A DNA stretch of 64,000 bases, taken from the NCBI GenBank assembly GCA_030827315.1, contig JAURER010000009.1:30639-94638 (forward strand), written 5' to 3'. Shown one piece after another: positions 47,652 to 57,213 of the stretch (position 1 is its first letter; the number at the start of each line of letters is the position of its first letter). This DNA is from Gemmatimonadota bacterium (GTDB taxonomy: Bacteria > Gemmatimonadota > Gemmatimonadetes > Longimicrobiales > Gaopeijiaceae). Made by a program: the position numbers and the translations under genes. A model generated the notes under the pieces. It was given only the letters and a program-made list of their open reading frames with translations. It was not told the DNA's origin and searched no databases.

Positions 47652-48496
47652 TTCCACCCGATCGCACCTCGCTCGTCGACATCCACAACCACCTCGTGCC
47701 GGGCGTCGACGACGGCGCACGGGACGTACAGGCGGTGCTCGATGCCGTCGAGAGGCTGAAGCGTTGCGGAATCCGGCGCATCGTGACCACCCCTCACCTG
47801 CGGGGGAGCCTCACCCACGATCCTTCAGGCCTCGCCGAGCGGCTCGGCGCGGTGGACGAGGCGTTCGCCGCGGCGGCCGTTGCCCTGCGGGAGCGGTTTC
47901 CCGACTTCGAGTACCGGAGGGGCCACGAGGTCATGGTCGACGTGCCCGAAGTCGACTTTTCGGACCCGCGCCTGCGCATGGCCGGCACGAGCTTCGTGCT
48001 CGTCGAGTGGCCGCACCTGCATGTGCCGCCGGGCACGCCGAGGGTTCTGCAGTGGATCCGGGACCAGGGGTACATCCCCGTGGTGGCGCACCCCGAGCGG
48101 TACGCGGGCCTCGGCGAGAACGGCGCGATGTTGCGGCACTGGCGAGAGGCGGGGGCGTTCCTGCAGGTGAACTACGGTTCGCTCGTGGGGCGCTACGGCT
48201 CCGCCGTCCAGACCGTCGCCGTCGAAATCGTCGAGGCTGGCTTGGCGGACTACCTTGCATCCGACTTCCATGCCCACGGGAGCCTGAAGATTTACAAGGA
48301 CGAGGCTTGGACGGCCCTGGCGGGACGCGCGCCGGACGACCTGCTCGAGACGCTCTGTCGTGCCAACCCCGGACGGCTGATGGAGGGCCTCGAGCCGCTC
48401 CCCGTCTTGCCGCTTCACCCCGTTCCGGGGATCATCGACCGGATTCGCGGGGCGATGCGCCGGGGTGACCGGGCGCCGCAGGGTACTTCCGGATGA
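47648..48496 (+). CDS. PHP-type tyrosine-protein phosphatase (CpsB/YwqE-like)
   Basis: 282 residues. The PHP metal site is complete: DIHNHLVPGVDDGA, TTPHL, VVAHPERY and SDFHAHG. CpsB-like enzymes dephosphorylate tyrosine kinases that control capsule or exopolysaccharide export. No such kinase or sugar-export gene lies in this window, so the partner is elsewhere. GTG at 47648 overlaps the preceding stop (GTGA). Confidence 0.88.
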   Translation: MIPPDRTSLVDIHNHLVPGVDDGARDVQAVLDAVERLKRCGIRRIVTTPHLRGSLTHDPSGLAERLGAVDEAFAAAAVALRERFPDFEYRRGHEVMVDVPEVDFSDPRLRMAGTSFVLVEWPHLHVPPGTPRVLQWIRDQGYIPVVAHPERYAGLGENGAMLRHWREAGAFLQVNYGSLVGRYGSAVQTVAVEIVEAGLADYLASDFHAHGSLKIYKDEAWTALAGRAPDDLLETLCRANPGRLMEGLEPLPVLPLHPVPGIIDRIRGAMRRGDRAPQGTSG

Positions 48497-48530
48497 CGAT
48501 TCATCGAAATTCACGAGCGGAGCAGAGACG

Positions 48531-49295
48531 GTGGACCACCTGATCGACCTGAGGGGAAAGAACGCGATCGTCACCGGCGGATCGCGGGGCGTGGGCGCGG
48601 CGACCGCGATCCTGCTCGCGCGGGCCGGCGCGTCCGTGGGCATCGGATACCGCAGTCGCGCCGGCGATGCGGAGCAGGTGGTCGAGGCGTGCCGCGCCTT
48701 CGGCGTCCACGCCTGGGCCGAGGCCGGCGACCTCGCCTCGCCGGAGGACGCGGAAGCGCTCTTCGCGAGGGGCGACCGTGAGTTCGAGGGGCTCGACATC
48801 TTCGTGGGCAACCACGGAATCTGGCCTCCGGTCGATTCATCCATCGCCGAGATGTCGGACGAGCAGTGGCTGCGCACCATGGATGCAAACCTCAACTCGA
48901 TCTTCTACACTTCGCGCGCGGCGGCGCGGCGCGTCCGGAGGGATGGGCGGATCGTGTTGGTGAGCTCCACGGCGGGGCAGCGCGGAGAGGCGTTCCACGG
49001 CGATTACGCCTCGACGAAGGGCGCCATGATCTCGCTGGTGAAGGGCTTCTGCATCGAGCTCGCGCCGAAGGGTGTCACGGTGAACGTCGTGGCGCCCGGG
49101 TGGGTCGACACCGAGATGGCCGAGCCCGCCATGGGAGGGGGTGGCCGCGAGCGGATCGCGAAATCGATCCCGATCGGCCGGGTCGCGACGGCCAACGACG
49201 TGGCGGGCCCCATCGTCTTCCTGTGTTCCGAGCTGGGACGCCACGTGACGGGAGAGATCCTCAACGTGAACGGCGGCGCGGTCCTGGTCGGGTGA
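48531..49295 (+). CDS. Short-chain dehydrogenase/reductase (FabG-like)
   Basis: 254 residues from GTG 48531, with GGAG about nine bases upstream. NAD(P)-binding GGSRGVGAA, the NHGIW variant of NNAG, the catalytic Ser in VSSTAGQRG and the YASTK pair are intact. The tail (GEILNVNGGAVLVG) is typical of FabG-like SDRs. It may be a 3-oxoacyl-ACP reductase or a sugar or alcohol dehydrogenase; context does not decide. Its stop overlaps cca (GTGA). Confidence 0.88.
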   Translation: MDHLIDLRGKNAIVTGGSRGVGAATAILLARAGASVGIGYRSRAGDAEQVVEACRAFGVHAWAEAGDLASPEDAEALFARGDREFEGLDIFVGNHGIWPPVDSSIAEMSDEQWLRTMDANLNSIFYTSRAAARRVRRDGRIVLVSSTAGQRGEAFHGDYASTKGAMISLVKGFCIELAPKGVTVNVVAPGWVDTEMAEPAMGGGGRERIAKSIPIGRVATANDVAGPIVFLCSELGRHVTGEILNVNGGAVLVG

Positions 49296-50644
49296 GCGCG
49301 GTGCATCCGGTCGCGCCGCCGGCGGTGCGCTGGATCACGCGCACCCTGGAGAAGGCGGGGTTCGAGACGTGGGCCGTGGGCGGTGCGGTCCGGGATACCC
49401 TCATGGGCCACCCTTCCGGTGACTGGGACCTCGCGACGCGCGCCCGGCCCGCCGACGTGCGGCGGATCTTCCGCAGAACCGTACCGATCGGCGTGGAACA
49501 CGGGACGATGGGGGTTCTCGCGCGCGATGGCACGATGTACGAGGTCACGACCTTCCGTAAGGACGTGCAGACCGACGGTCGGCACGCCATGGTGGAGTTC
49601 GCCTCCACGATCGACGAGGACCTCGCGCGCCGCGACTTCACGATCAACGCGATCGCCTGGCACCCGCTGCGGGAGGAGCTACGCGACCCCTTCGGTGGGG
49701 CGTCCGACCTGGGGCGCCGCGTGCTGCGGACCGTCGGTGTGCCGGAAGAGCGCTTTCGCGAGGACTACCTCAGGGTCCTCAGGGCGCTCCGTTTCGCAGG
49801 CCGATTCGGGCTCGAGGTCCACGCCGAGACCTGGGCAGGGGCGCGAGCTCTCGTCGAGCACCTCACCGCGCTCTCGCCGGAGCGGATTCGAGAGGAGCTG
49901 ATGAAGGTCCTCGGGCAGGACCCCGCACCCGCGCGGTCGCTCACCCTGTACGCCGATTCCGGAGCCCTGGGCGTCCTATACCCTGAACTCGAGGCCCTGC
50001 GCGGGGGCCCGGCGTGGGCGCGGACCCTCGCTGTCGTCGAGCATCTGCCCGCGCGGCTGCCCTATCTCCGCCTCGCCGCACTGCTGCGAGAGGTTTCCCC
50101 GCCGGCGGCCGCCGCGCTTCTCGTCCGCCTGCGGCTTTCGAACGCCCTGACGGACGAAGTCGCCCGCAACGCCGCGGCTCCGTCGCTGCCGCCCTCGGCC
50201 GGGTCCGACGCCGCGGTCCGTCGCTGGCTCGCCCGGCACGGGCCGGGGCGCGTGGGGCCGGTCGCCCGCCTGGACCTGGCGCTTGCCCGGGTCGTCACCG
50301 GCGGGAACCGTGGGGTCGACCTCGGCGCAGGCGCGTCGGTGTCGACCCCTGCCGACGTCGTCGCCGCGTGGCGGCAGACCCGGGCCATCGTTCGCGCACG
50401 CCCCCCGCTGACCGTCGGCGAGCTGGCCATCGACGGGCGTGTGCTCAAGGAACTCGGTCTGCGCCCGGGTCCGGCGTTCGGTCGTATTCTCGACGCGCTT
50501 CTCGAGTGGGTCATCGACGATCCTGCCCGAAACGAGGTGGATCGGCTGCGTCGTCGCGCGCTGGAGATCGCCGAGCGTGCCGCCGACGGCGAGGAGGGGC
50601 CCGCTCCCGATGCGGCCGACCGGGGGGAGGGGAACGGTGTCTGA
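49292..50644 (+). CDS. cca: CCA-adding / poly(A) polymerase family tRNA nucleotidyltransferase
   Basis: 450 residues. The head domain has VGGAVRDTLM and the metal-binding DWDLAT. RRDFTINAIAW and FREDYLRVLRALRFAGRFGL follow, all typical of class II tRNA nucleotidyltransferases. A long C-terminal helical region completes it. The tRNA-Gln in this window lacks an encoded CCA end, consistent with need for this enzyme. GTG at 49292 overlaps the SDR stop (GTGA). Confidence 0.93.
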   Translation: MSAVHPVAPPAVRWITRTLEKAGFETWAVGGAVRDTLMGHPSGDWDLATRARPADVRRIFRRTVPIGVEHGTMGVLARDGTMYEVTTFRKDVQTDGRHAMVEFASTIDEDLARRDFTINAIAWHPLREELRDPFGGASDLGRRVLRTVGVPEERFREDYLRVLRALRFAGRFGLEVHAETWAGARALVEHLTALSPERIREELMKVLGQDPAPARSLTLYADSGALGVLYPELEALRGGPAWARTLAVVEHLPARLPYLRLAALLREVSPPAAAALLVRLRLSNALTDEVARNAAAPSLPPSAGSDAAVRRWLARHGPGRVGPVARLDLALARVVTGGNRGVDLGAGASVSTPADVVAAWRQTRAIVRARPPLTVGELAIDGRVLKELGLRPGPAFGRILDALLEWVIDDPARNEVDRLRRRALEIAERAADGEEGPAPDAADRGEGNGV

Positions 50645-52070
50645 CCTCGACCTCTTCGGCGGGGATGGGGGTGGCCCCGGCACTTCGCGCGCGCCGGGGG
50701 GGCGTCGGCGGGAACACGGTGACGCGGGGAGCGGGGCCGAGGACTCCGGACCGGGGGTGGGTGCCCCGCTCGCAGCCCGGATGCGTCCACGATCCCTGGG
50801 CGAGTTCCGCGGTCAGGAGCATCTGCTCGGGCCCGGTAGGGCGGTGCGGGCGATGCTCGACGCGGGGCGCGTGCAGAGCATGATCCTGTGGGGTCCGCCC
50901 GGGAGTGGAAAGACGACGCTCGCGCGCCTCGTCGCCGACGAGTCGGACGTGACGTTCGTTCCCTTCAGCGCCGTCACGGAGGGCGTCGCGCGCGTTCGCC
51001 AGATCATCGCCGAGGCCGCTGAGCGGCTGAATGCGACCGGGCGGCGCACGATCCTCTTCTGCGATGAGATCCACCGTTTCAACAAGGCGCAGCAGGATGC
51101 CTTCCTGCCCCACGTCGAGGCGGGCACGATCATCCTGGTCGGGGCCACGACCGAGAATCCTTCCTTCGAGATCGTCCGGCCGCTCCTTTCCCGCGCGCCC
51201 GTCTACGTGCTCGAGGCGCTTTCGCCGGACGATCTGCGGGCGATCCTGCTCGACGCGCTGGCGGCTCCGCACGGTCTCGGACCCATGAGCGTCCGGGTCG
51301 ACGATGCGGCGGTCGACTTCGTCGCGGAGGCGTCGGACGGGGATGCGCGCAGGGCGCTCGGCGTGCTCGAGGCCGCCGCGCAGCTCGCGGGGGAGGGGGG
51401 TGCCATCGACGTGCAAGCGGCGCGCGAGGCGCTCCAGCATCGCTTCGCCACCTACGACAAGTCCGGCGAAGAGCACTTCAATCTCATTTCCGCGCTCCAC
51501 AAGGCGGTCCGGGGAAGCGATCCCGACGCGGCGCTGTACTGGCTGGCCCGCATGATCGACGGTGGCGAGGACCCCCTGTACATCGCGCGGCGCCTGGTGC
51601 GCATGGCCACGGAGGACATCGGCATGGCCGACCCGGCCGCGCTGGCGACGGCCGTGGCGGCGCGCGACGCGTTCCACTTCCTCGGGTCACCGGAGGGTGA
51701 GCTCGCCCTGGCGCAGGCGGTGCTGTATCTGGCCACGGCCCCGAAGTCGAACCGCGCCTACACGGCCTGGAAGGCGGCGATGAGCCGAGCGCGCGAGACG
51801 CCGTCGGCGCCGGTGCCGCTCCACATCCGCAACGCGCCCACAGGGCTCATGAAGGAGCTAGGGTACGGCCAGGGGTATCGATACGACCCGGACGAGGAGG
51901 AGGGGGTCTCGGGCCAGTACTACCTTCCGGATGGGCTCCGCGACGAGCGCTTCTACGAACCGGGCCGCTACGGTTTCGAGAAGACCGTGTCCGAGCGGCT
52001 GCGGTGGTGGGCGGAGCGGCGGTCGCGCGCTCGAGGTGACCAGGACGCCGGCGGGGACGCCCGAGGATGA
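50637..52070 (+). CDS. rarA: Replication-associated recombination protein RarA (MgsA)
   Basis: 477 residues from GTG 50637 with GGAGG just upstream; it overlaps cca by 8 bp. N-terminal low-complexity Gly/Arg region, then AAA+ motifs: LWGPPGSGKTTLA, FCDEIHRFNKAQQD, ATTENPSFE. The C-terminal MgsA domain (YWLARMIDGGEDPLYIARRL) is standard. It acts at stalled replication forks. The N-terminus before RMRPRSLGEFRGQ is variable and may be shorter in vivo. Confidence 0.95.
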   Translation: MSDLDLFGGDGGGPGTSRAPGGRRREHGDAGSGAEDSGPGVGAPLAARMRPRSLGEFRGQEHLLGPGRAVRAMLDAGRVQSMILWGPPGSGKTTLARLVADESDVTFVPFSAVTEGVARVRQIIAEAAERLNATGRRTILFCDEIHRFNKAQQDAFLPHVEAGTIILVGATTENPSFEIVRPLLSRAPVYVLEALSPDDLRAILLDALAAPHGLGPMSVRVDDAAVDFVAEASDGDARRALGVLEAAAQLAGEGGAIDVQAAREALQHRFATYDKSGEEHFNLISALHKAVRGSDPDAALYWLARMIDGGEDPLYIARRLVRMATEDIGMADPAALATAVAARDAFHFLGSPEGELALAQAVLYLATAPKSNRAYTAWKAAMSRARETPSAPVPLHIRNAPTGLMKELGYGQGYRYDPDEEEGVSGQYYLPDGLRDERFYEPGRYGFEKTVSERLRWWAERRSRARGDQDAGGDARG

Positions 52071-52190
52071 CGATCCGCGCCACCTTCGATATCGTTCCAG
52101 CTGGCCCTCCATGGGGAATCGGCCGCGCGCGGCCGGAGGTGTAGGATCCCGACCCAACTCATCGATCTCAGGACGCCGGTCGACCGCGCG

Positions 52191-53447
52191 GTGCTGGTGG
52201 GCGCGCCGTCGCGCTCCGTGTCCCGAGATCTCGCCGAAGAGCACCTGTCGGAGCTCGGCCGCCTGACGGATACCGCCGGGGGGCGGGTCGTCGGTGCCCT
52301 CATGCAGAAGGTGGACTCGCCCCACCCCCGCTTCTACGTGGGCGAGGGGAAGGCCCAGGAGCTGGCGGCTCTCGTCGAGGACCGCGAGGCGAACCTGGTG
52401 ATCTTCGACGAGGAGCTGAGCCCGGCACAGGGAAAGAGCCTGGAGGAGCTCCTCGGGGTCCGGGTGATGGACCGATCCGAGCTCATCCTGGACATCTTCG
52501 CGACCCGCGCACGCTCCAGGGAAGCGCGCATGCAGGTCGAGCTCGCGCAACTCCAGTACCTCCTGCCGCGGCTTCGCCGGATGTGGAGTCACCTCTCGCG
52601 CATCCGGGGCGGAATCGGTCTGCGTGGGCCCGGAGAGACGCAGCTGGAGACGGACCGCCGGTTGATCGGTCACCGGATCGGCGACCTGCGCCGCAAGCTC
52701 GAGGACGTCGCGAGGGCTCGGGCGGTGCAGCGGAAGTCCCGCGAGGGCAGCTACCGCGCCGCCCTGGTGGGGTACACGAACGCCGGGAAGTCGTCGCTGC
52801 TCCGTGCCCTGTCCGGGTCCGAGCTGTTCGTGGAAGATCGCCTGTTCGCAACGCTCGACTCGGCCACGCGAAGCGTCGATCTCGGCGCGGGGTACGAAAT
52901 CCTGGTCACGGACACCGTCGGATTCATCCGGAAGCTTCCGCACCACCTGGTGGCCTCCTTCCGTTCGACGCTGGAAGAAGCGCGGGAGGCCGACGTGCTC
53001 CTGCATGTGATCGACGCATCGCACCCGGACTGGGAAGAGCAGTACGAGGTCGTTCTCGAAGTCCTCTCCGACCTGGACCTGACAGTCAGAGATAAGATAC
53101 TGGTGTTCAACAAGATGGATCGTCTAACTTCAGACGAAGTCGAGAGCATGCGCGCGCGGGTGCGGGCGTTCGACCCGACGCCGGCGGTGTTCGTCTCCGC
53201 GCTGGATCAGGGCGCGCTCGAGGCACTGCGGGCGACCCTGCGGGCGCGCGTGCGGGCCCGACTGCCGCGCGTGGTCGTGCGGATCCCCTCGTCGGACGGC
53301 GAGGCGATCGCGACGGTATACCGGGAAGGGGAGGTGGTCGAGCGACTCGACGAGGAGCTCAAGGTCGCGCTGACCGCCCGCGTGCCCGTGGGTGTCCTCG
53401 GGCGCCTGAGCGGCCGCGCCGGCGTGGTGGTCGAGGAGGTGGCGTGA
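52191..53447 (+). CDS. hflX: Ribosome-associated GTPase HflX
   Basis: 418 residues from GTG 52191. HflX domain (RFYVGEGKAQEL, GIGLRGPGETQLETDRR) and G domain (GYTNAGKSS, DTVGFIRKLP, NKMD) are clear. HflX splits or rescues stalled ribosomes. GTG 52191 starts inside the usual first strand; upstream in the same frame lies coding-like LIDLRTPVDRAVLVG, but no ATG, GTG or TTG opens it. The real start may be a non-standard codon near 52158. The stop overlaps the DUF2520 gene (GTGA). Confidence 0.93.
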   Translation: MLVGAPSRSVSRDLAEEHLSELGRLTDTAGGRVVGALMQKVDSPHPRFYVGEGKAQELAALVEDREANLVIFDEELSPAQGKSLEELLGVRVMDRSELILDIFATRARSREARMQVELAQLQYLLPRLRRMWSHLSRIRGGIGLRGPGETQLETDRRLIGHRIGDLRRKLEDVARARAVQRKSREGSYRAALVGYTNAGKSSLLRALSGSELFVEDRLFATLDSATRSVDLGAGYEILVTDTVGFIRKLPHHLVASFRSTLEEAREADVLLHVIDASHPDWEEQYEVVLEVLSDLDLTVRDKILVFNKMDRLTSDEVESMRARVRAFDPTPAVFVSALDQGALEALRATLRARVRARLPRVVVRIPSSDGEAIATVYREGEVVERLDEELKVALTARVPVGVLGRLSGRAGVVVEEVA

Positions 53448-54361
53448 AGACCCGCTCGATCGCCGTGGTCGGACCGGGCCGGGTGGGGCTGTCGCTCGCG
53501 GCTGCGCTCGCGCGGGCCAGGATGTTTCGGCGCATCACCGTGTTCGGGCGCCATCCCGAACCGCCGGAACACCCCGTGTTCGACGACGAATCGGTGCTCT
53601 GGGTGTTCGGCCTGGCGCCCCTGGACGCCGACTGTGCGGCGGTCTTCCTCGCCGTGCCGGACGACGTGGTGCCGGAGCTCGCGTTCACCCTCGCCGGACA
53701 CGGGCCGGCCCCCGAGGGATGCGCGGCCTTCCACCTGTCCGGATCGCTGCCCACCGACGTGCTGGCGCCGCTCCACCACCGGGGCTTCGGTGTCGGAGCC
53801 TTCCACCCGCTCATCGCCGTCGGGGACGGGCTGCGCGGTGCCGCCCGCTTCGTCGACGCGACGGTCGCCGTGACGGCCGGGCCGGAGACGCTTCGCACGG
53901 CGCGGGCGATCGCGGACGCGATCGGGTCGGAGGTCGCCTCGGTGCCCGCGGCGCGCCGGCCGCTCTTCGACGCGGCGGTCACGCTCGCCTCCGACGCGCT
54001 CCTTCCGGTGCTGGGTCAGAGTGCCCGCCTCATGCAGGAGGCCGGCCTCGAAGAGGACGAGGCGCTTCGGGCGCTTCTCCCGCTCGTGCGCACCATGCTG
54101 GCGAGCGTGGAGGAGGGCGGCGTGCCGTTCGCCGTGGCCGGACCGATTCTGCGGGGTGACGTGGAGGCCGCCGCGCTGCATCTGAGGGCGCTCGAGCCGC
54201 CCGATCGACGATTCTACGCCCTGGTTGGGCACGAACTTCTTCGGCTTTGCCGGGACGTTCCGGGTCTGCGTGGGGTGCCGGAGCAGGACCGTGAGGAACT
54301 GTCTGACCTCTTCCGGCGGTATGCCGAGGTCGAAACCACCGAAGCAGGAGTCGGATCCTGA
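53444..54361 (+). CDS. Rossmann-fold / DUF2520 domain protein
   Basis: 305 residues. N-terminal NAD(P)-binding motif [13 protein letters not shown], then a DUF2520-like C-terminal domain. Members look like 6-phosphogluconate or pantoate dehydrogenase relatives, but the substrate is not established. GTG at 53444 overlaps hflX (GTGA); pdxJ begins 2 bp after the stop. Confidence 0.88.
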   Translation: MKTRSIAVVGPGRVGLSLAAALARARMFRRITVFGRHPEPPEHPVFDDESVLWVFGLAPLDADCAAVFLAVPDDVVPELAFTLAGHGPAPEGCAAFHLSGSLPTDVLAPLHHRGFGVGAFHPLIAVGDGLRGAARFVDATVAVTAGPETLRTARAIADAIGSEVASVPAARRPLFDAAVTLASDALLPVLGQSARLMQEAGLEEDEALRALLPLVRTMLASVEEGGVPFAVAGPILRGDVEAAALHLRALEPPDRRFYALVGHELLRLCRDVPGLRGVPEQDREELSDLFRRYAEVETTEAGVGS

Positions 54362-54363
54362 CC

Positions 54364-55092
54364 ATGCGCCTGTACGTCAACATCGACCACATCGCCACCG
54401 TTCGGCAGGCCCGTCGGACCGACGAGCCCGATCCCGTGCGAGCGGCCGTGCTCGTGGAGCTCGCCGGAGCCGACGGCATCACGGTCCACCTTCGCGAAGA
54501 CCGACGGCACATCCAGGATCGCGACGTGGAGCTGCTCATGCGCACGGCCCGGACCCCGGTCAATCTCGAGGTTGCGGCTTCCTCGCAGGTCCTCGATCAG
54601 GCGTGCGCCTGGCGCCCCTTTCAGGTGACGCTGGTGCCGGAGCGGCGCGAGGAGGTGACGACCGAGGGAGGACTCGCTCTGCACGAGGCCGCGCGCAGGG
54701 AGGCCACCCGAGCCGCGATCGCGAGACTGAGGGATGTCGGAATCCGCACCTCGCTCTTCATCGACCCCGACGAGGACGCCATCCGGACCTCGCTCGACCT
54801 CGGTGCGGACGCCGTGGAGCTGCACACGGGCGAGTACGCCAACGCGACCGGCCAGGAGAAGGCGGAGCAGCTCGCTCGCATCTCGGCCTCGGCGGATACG
54901 GCGGCGAAGCTCGGGCTCGCCGTGCACGCCGGGCATGGCCTCACCTACGAGAACGTCGTCCCCATCGCGGCCATCGACGCGCTCGAGGAGCTGAACATCG
55001 GGCACAGCATCGTCTCGCGTGCCGTGTTCACGGGACTCGAAGCCGCCGTCCGCGAGATGGGCGAGCTCCTCCGACGCGCGCGCGCCCGGTGA
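54364..55092 (+). CDS. pdxJ: Pyridoxine 5'-phosphate synthase
   Basis: 242 residues, normal for Pdx[42 protein letters not shown] and [11 protein letters not shown] are signature sites. It condenses 1-deoxyxylulose-5-P with 3-amino-2-oxopropyl phosphate to PNP, the last step of the DXP-dependent route. Its stop overlaps the flippase-like gene (GTGA). Confidence 0.97.
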   Translation: MRLYVNIDHIATVRQARRTDEPDPVRAAVLVELAGADGITVHLREDRRHIQDRDVELLMRTARTPVNLEVAASSQVLDQACAWRPFQVTLVPERREEVTTEGGLALHEAARREATRAAIARLRDVGIRTSLFIDPDEDAIRTSLDLGADAVELHTGEYANATGQEKAEQLARISASADTAAKLGLAVHAGHGLTYENVVPIAAIDALEELNIGHSIVSRAVFTGLEAAVREMGELLRRARAR

Positions 55093-56120
55093 AGCACTGG
55101 GGCAAGGCCGTCTTCGGCACCGCCGTCACGGTCTTCCTCCTGTGGATCGTCCTCCGCGACGTGGCCATCGGCGAAGTCCTGTCCGAGATCGCCCGCGGAA
55201 ATTTCTTCCTGCTCGGGGCTTCGGTCTTCGTGGCGACCGCCGGATTCCTCATTCGTGCGCTGCGCTGGAAGATCCTGCTCACGCCGGTACGGTCAGACAC
55301 GCGGTTCCGCTCGCGCTTCGCGGGCGTCTCGATCGGCTTCATGGCCAACAACGTGCTTCCGGCGCGGGTGGGGGAGTTCGCCCGGGCGTATGCGCTCAGC
55401 CGCCTCGAGCCCGTGAGCGCGACCGCCGCGTTCGGAACGCTCGTGGTGGAGCGGTTCATGGACGGGGTGATCCTGCTGCTCTTCCTCGTCGTGCCCGTGC
55501 TGCTACCCGGATTTCCGGCCTCGGACGCGCTCTCTCAGGGCAGCGGCCGTGCCATGCTCCAGTTCGCGGTGGGGCTCGTGGTCGGCGTACTGGTGGTGCT
55601 GGTCGTGATGGCGGCGTTGCCGCGCTTCTTCCTCGCGGCTGCCGAGCGCGTCACGAGCATCCTGCCGCACAAGGGCCGCAGCGCGGTCATGACGGCCCTC
55701 AATGCGCTTCTCGGCTCGATCGCGATCATGCGGAATCCGCGGCTCCTCGCGGCGGGCTTCGCGTGGTCGCTCTTCTTCTGGACCTGGCATGGCTTGTCTT
55801 TCTGGCTGGGCATGCTCGCGTTCGGAATCGACACGGGGTTCGTGTCCGCCATCTTCACCGAGGCCGTCGTCGGCTTCGGCGTCGCGGTGCCCTCCGCGCC
55901 GGGCTTTTTCGGGACATTCCATTTCAGCGCGAACTTCGCACTTTCCACGGTCTACGGTGTGCCCGAGGCGGAGTCGCTCGCCTTCGCGTTCGCCTACCAC
56001 TTCGGCGGATGGATCCCGATCACGCTCATCGGGCTCTGGTACGCGTGGACGCTCGGCCTCTCGCTCGGCGACGTCGGTCACGCCGACGAGCAGTTCGAAG
56101 GATCCGGAGCGACGCGGTGA
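55089..56120 (+). CDS. Flippase-like / lysylphosphatidylglycerol synthase transmembrane protein
   Basis: 343 residues with about eight membrane helices. The family motif [18 protein letters not shown] is clear, as is [18 protein letters not shown] in the second half. No catalytic MprF domain follows, so this is the UPF0104 membrane-only type linked to lipid or glycan flipping. Overlaps of 4 bp on both sides tie it to pdxJ and ispE. Substrate is unknown. Confidence 0.88.
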   Translation: MKHWGKAVFGTAVTVFLLWIVLRDVAIGEVLSEIARGNFFLLGASVFVATAGFLIRALRWKILLTPVRSDTRFRSRFAGVSIGFMANNVLPARVGEFARAYALSRLEPVSATAAFGTLVVERFMDGVILLLFLVVPVLLPGFPASDALSQGSGRAMLQFAVGLVVGVLVVLVVMAALPRFFLAAAERVTSILPHKGRSAVMTALNALLGSIAIMRNPRLLAAGFAWSLFFWTWHGLSFWLGMLAFGIDTGFVSAIFTEAVVGFGVAVPSAPGFFGTFHFSANFALSTVYGVPEAESLAFAFAYHFGGWIPITLIGLWYAWTLGLSLGDVGHADEQFEGSGATR

Positions 56121-57097
56121 GCACGCCCGCCGCGGGCGGGGCGGATACGGTGACGGTCCGCGTCGACGCCCCGGCGAAGATCAACCTCTTCCTGCGCGTC
56201 CTTCGCCGGAGGCCGGACGGGTTCCACGAGCTCGAGACACTCTTCCAGGCCATCTCGCTCCACGACACCGTCGAGGTCACCGTCGAGCCTGCCCGTACGG
56301 GGGACCGCGTAACCCTGGATGTTCGGGGCGCCGACGTGGGCCCGGAGGAACAGAATCTGGCGTTCCGCGCGGCTCATGCATTCCAGGCGGAGACGGGCCT
56401 GGCCGGGGCCGTGCACATCGTCCTCGAGAAGCACATTCCCGCGGGCGCGGGCCTGGGCGGCGGATCGTCGGACGCGGCGGCCGTGCTCCTGGGCCTCGCG
56501 GCGATCGGAGCGTCCGCGGGGTCCGCTTCGGGCCGGATCGTCGGTCGACCCGCCGACGAGGAGACGCTGCACCGCATCGGAGCGGGGCTGGGGTCGGACG
56601 TCCCCTTCTTTCTCGGCCCCTCTCCCCTCGCCCTGGGGCGGGGACGCGGTGAGCTGCTCACGCCGCTCGAGCCCCTCGGGGAAGCCGCGATCGTGCTCGC
56701 GCTGCCCCCCGTGCACGTCTCGACGGCGGGTGCATATGCGGCGCTGTCCGCCGCACGTGGCGACGGAGCCGCAGGGCCGGCCGGCGACACGGTCCCCCCT
56801 GGTGCCGCCCCCGAGCCCCGAGCGCACGACTGGGGCGCCGTCGCGGCCCTCGCGCACAACGACTTCGAGTCCGTGGTGACGCCCGCCCACCCGGAGATCG
56901 CCCGGTCCCTGGAGGGGATGCGCGCGGAGGGCGCCCGCGTCGCCATGCTCTCCGGGAGCGGCGCGGCGTCGTTCGGCCTCTTCGCCTCTTTCGACGCGGC
57001 CCGGGCGGTCGCGTCGCGCCTCGAGGCCCGGATGGGCTGGCCCTTCGTCGCCGCTCGAACCCTCGAGCGCTTCCCGCGCCCCGCACTGCTTCCCTGA
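56117..57097 (+). CDS. ispE: 4-diphosphocytidyl-2-C-methyl-D-erythritol kinase
   Basis: 326 residues. GHMP kinase features: KINLFLRVLRRRPDGFHEL, IPAGAGLGGGSSDAA and MLSGSGAASFGLF. It phosphorylates CDP-ME in the MEP isoprenoid pathway. A Gly/Pro-rich stretch near residue 220 (AAGPAGDTVPPGAAPEP) is an insertion. GTG overlaps the flippase-like stop. The gene is followed by a tRNA promoter. Confidence 0.96.
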   Translation: MSTPAAGGADTVTVRVDAPAKINLFLRVLRRRPDGFHELETLFQAISLHDTVEVTVEPARTGDRVTLDVRGADVGPEEQNLAFRAAHAFQAETGLAGAVHIVLEKHIPAGAGLGGGSSDAAAVLLGLAAIGASAGSASGRIVGRPADEETLHRIGAGLGSDVPFFLGPSPLALGRGRGELLTPLEPLGEAAIVLALPPVHVSTAGAYAALSAARGDGAAGPAGDTVPPGAAPEPRAHDWGAVAALAHNDFESVVTPAHPEIARSLEGMRAEGARVAMLSGSGAASFGLFASFDAARAVASRLEARMGWPFVAARTLERFPRPALLP

Positions 57098-57101
57098 GGG
57101 G

Positions 57102-57131
57102 TTGTACCGTCGTACCCGGCTCCGGTAGGAT
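57102..57131 (+). promoter_or_regulatory. Promoter for tRNA-Gln
   Basis: TTGTAC (57102-57107), 18-bp spacer, TAGGAT (57126-57131). The expected start is at the first base or just before the mature tRNA end. Confidence 0.5.
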
Positions 57132-57139
57132 TCGGTCGA

Positions 57140-57210
57140 TGGCCCGTCGTCTAATGGCAGGACACCGGTCTTTGGAACCGGTAGTGGTGGTTCGAATCCA
57201 CCCGGGCCAA
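57140..57210 (+). tRNA. tRNA-Gln (anticodon TTG)
   Basis: Acceptor TGGCCCG (57140-57146) pairs with CGGGCCA (57203-57209), discriminator A. The anticodon stem CCGGT/ACCGG flanks CTTTGGA, with TTG reading CAA. The T arm is GGTGG TTCGAAT CCACC. The U1-A72 first pair is typical of tRNA-Gln. CCA is not encoded (bases after the discriminator are TGC). The next CDS starts 3 bp later. Confidence 0.97.
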
Positions 57211-57213
57211 TGC

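Noticed and set aside
52067..52144. 25-codon ORF beginning with ATGA at the rarA stop
   Set aside because: It is too short and unlike any protein; it ends before hflX in another frame. I do not rule out a translational coupling role.
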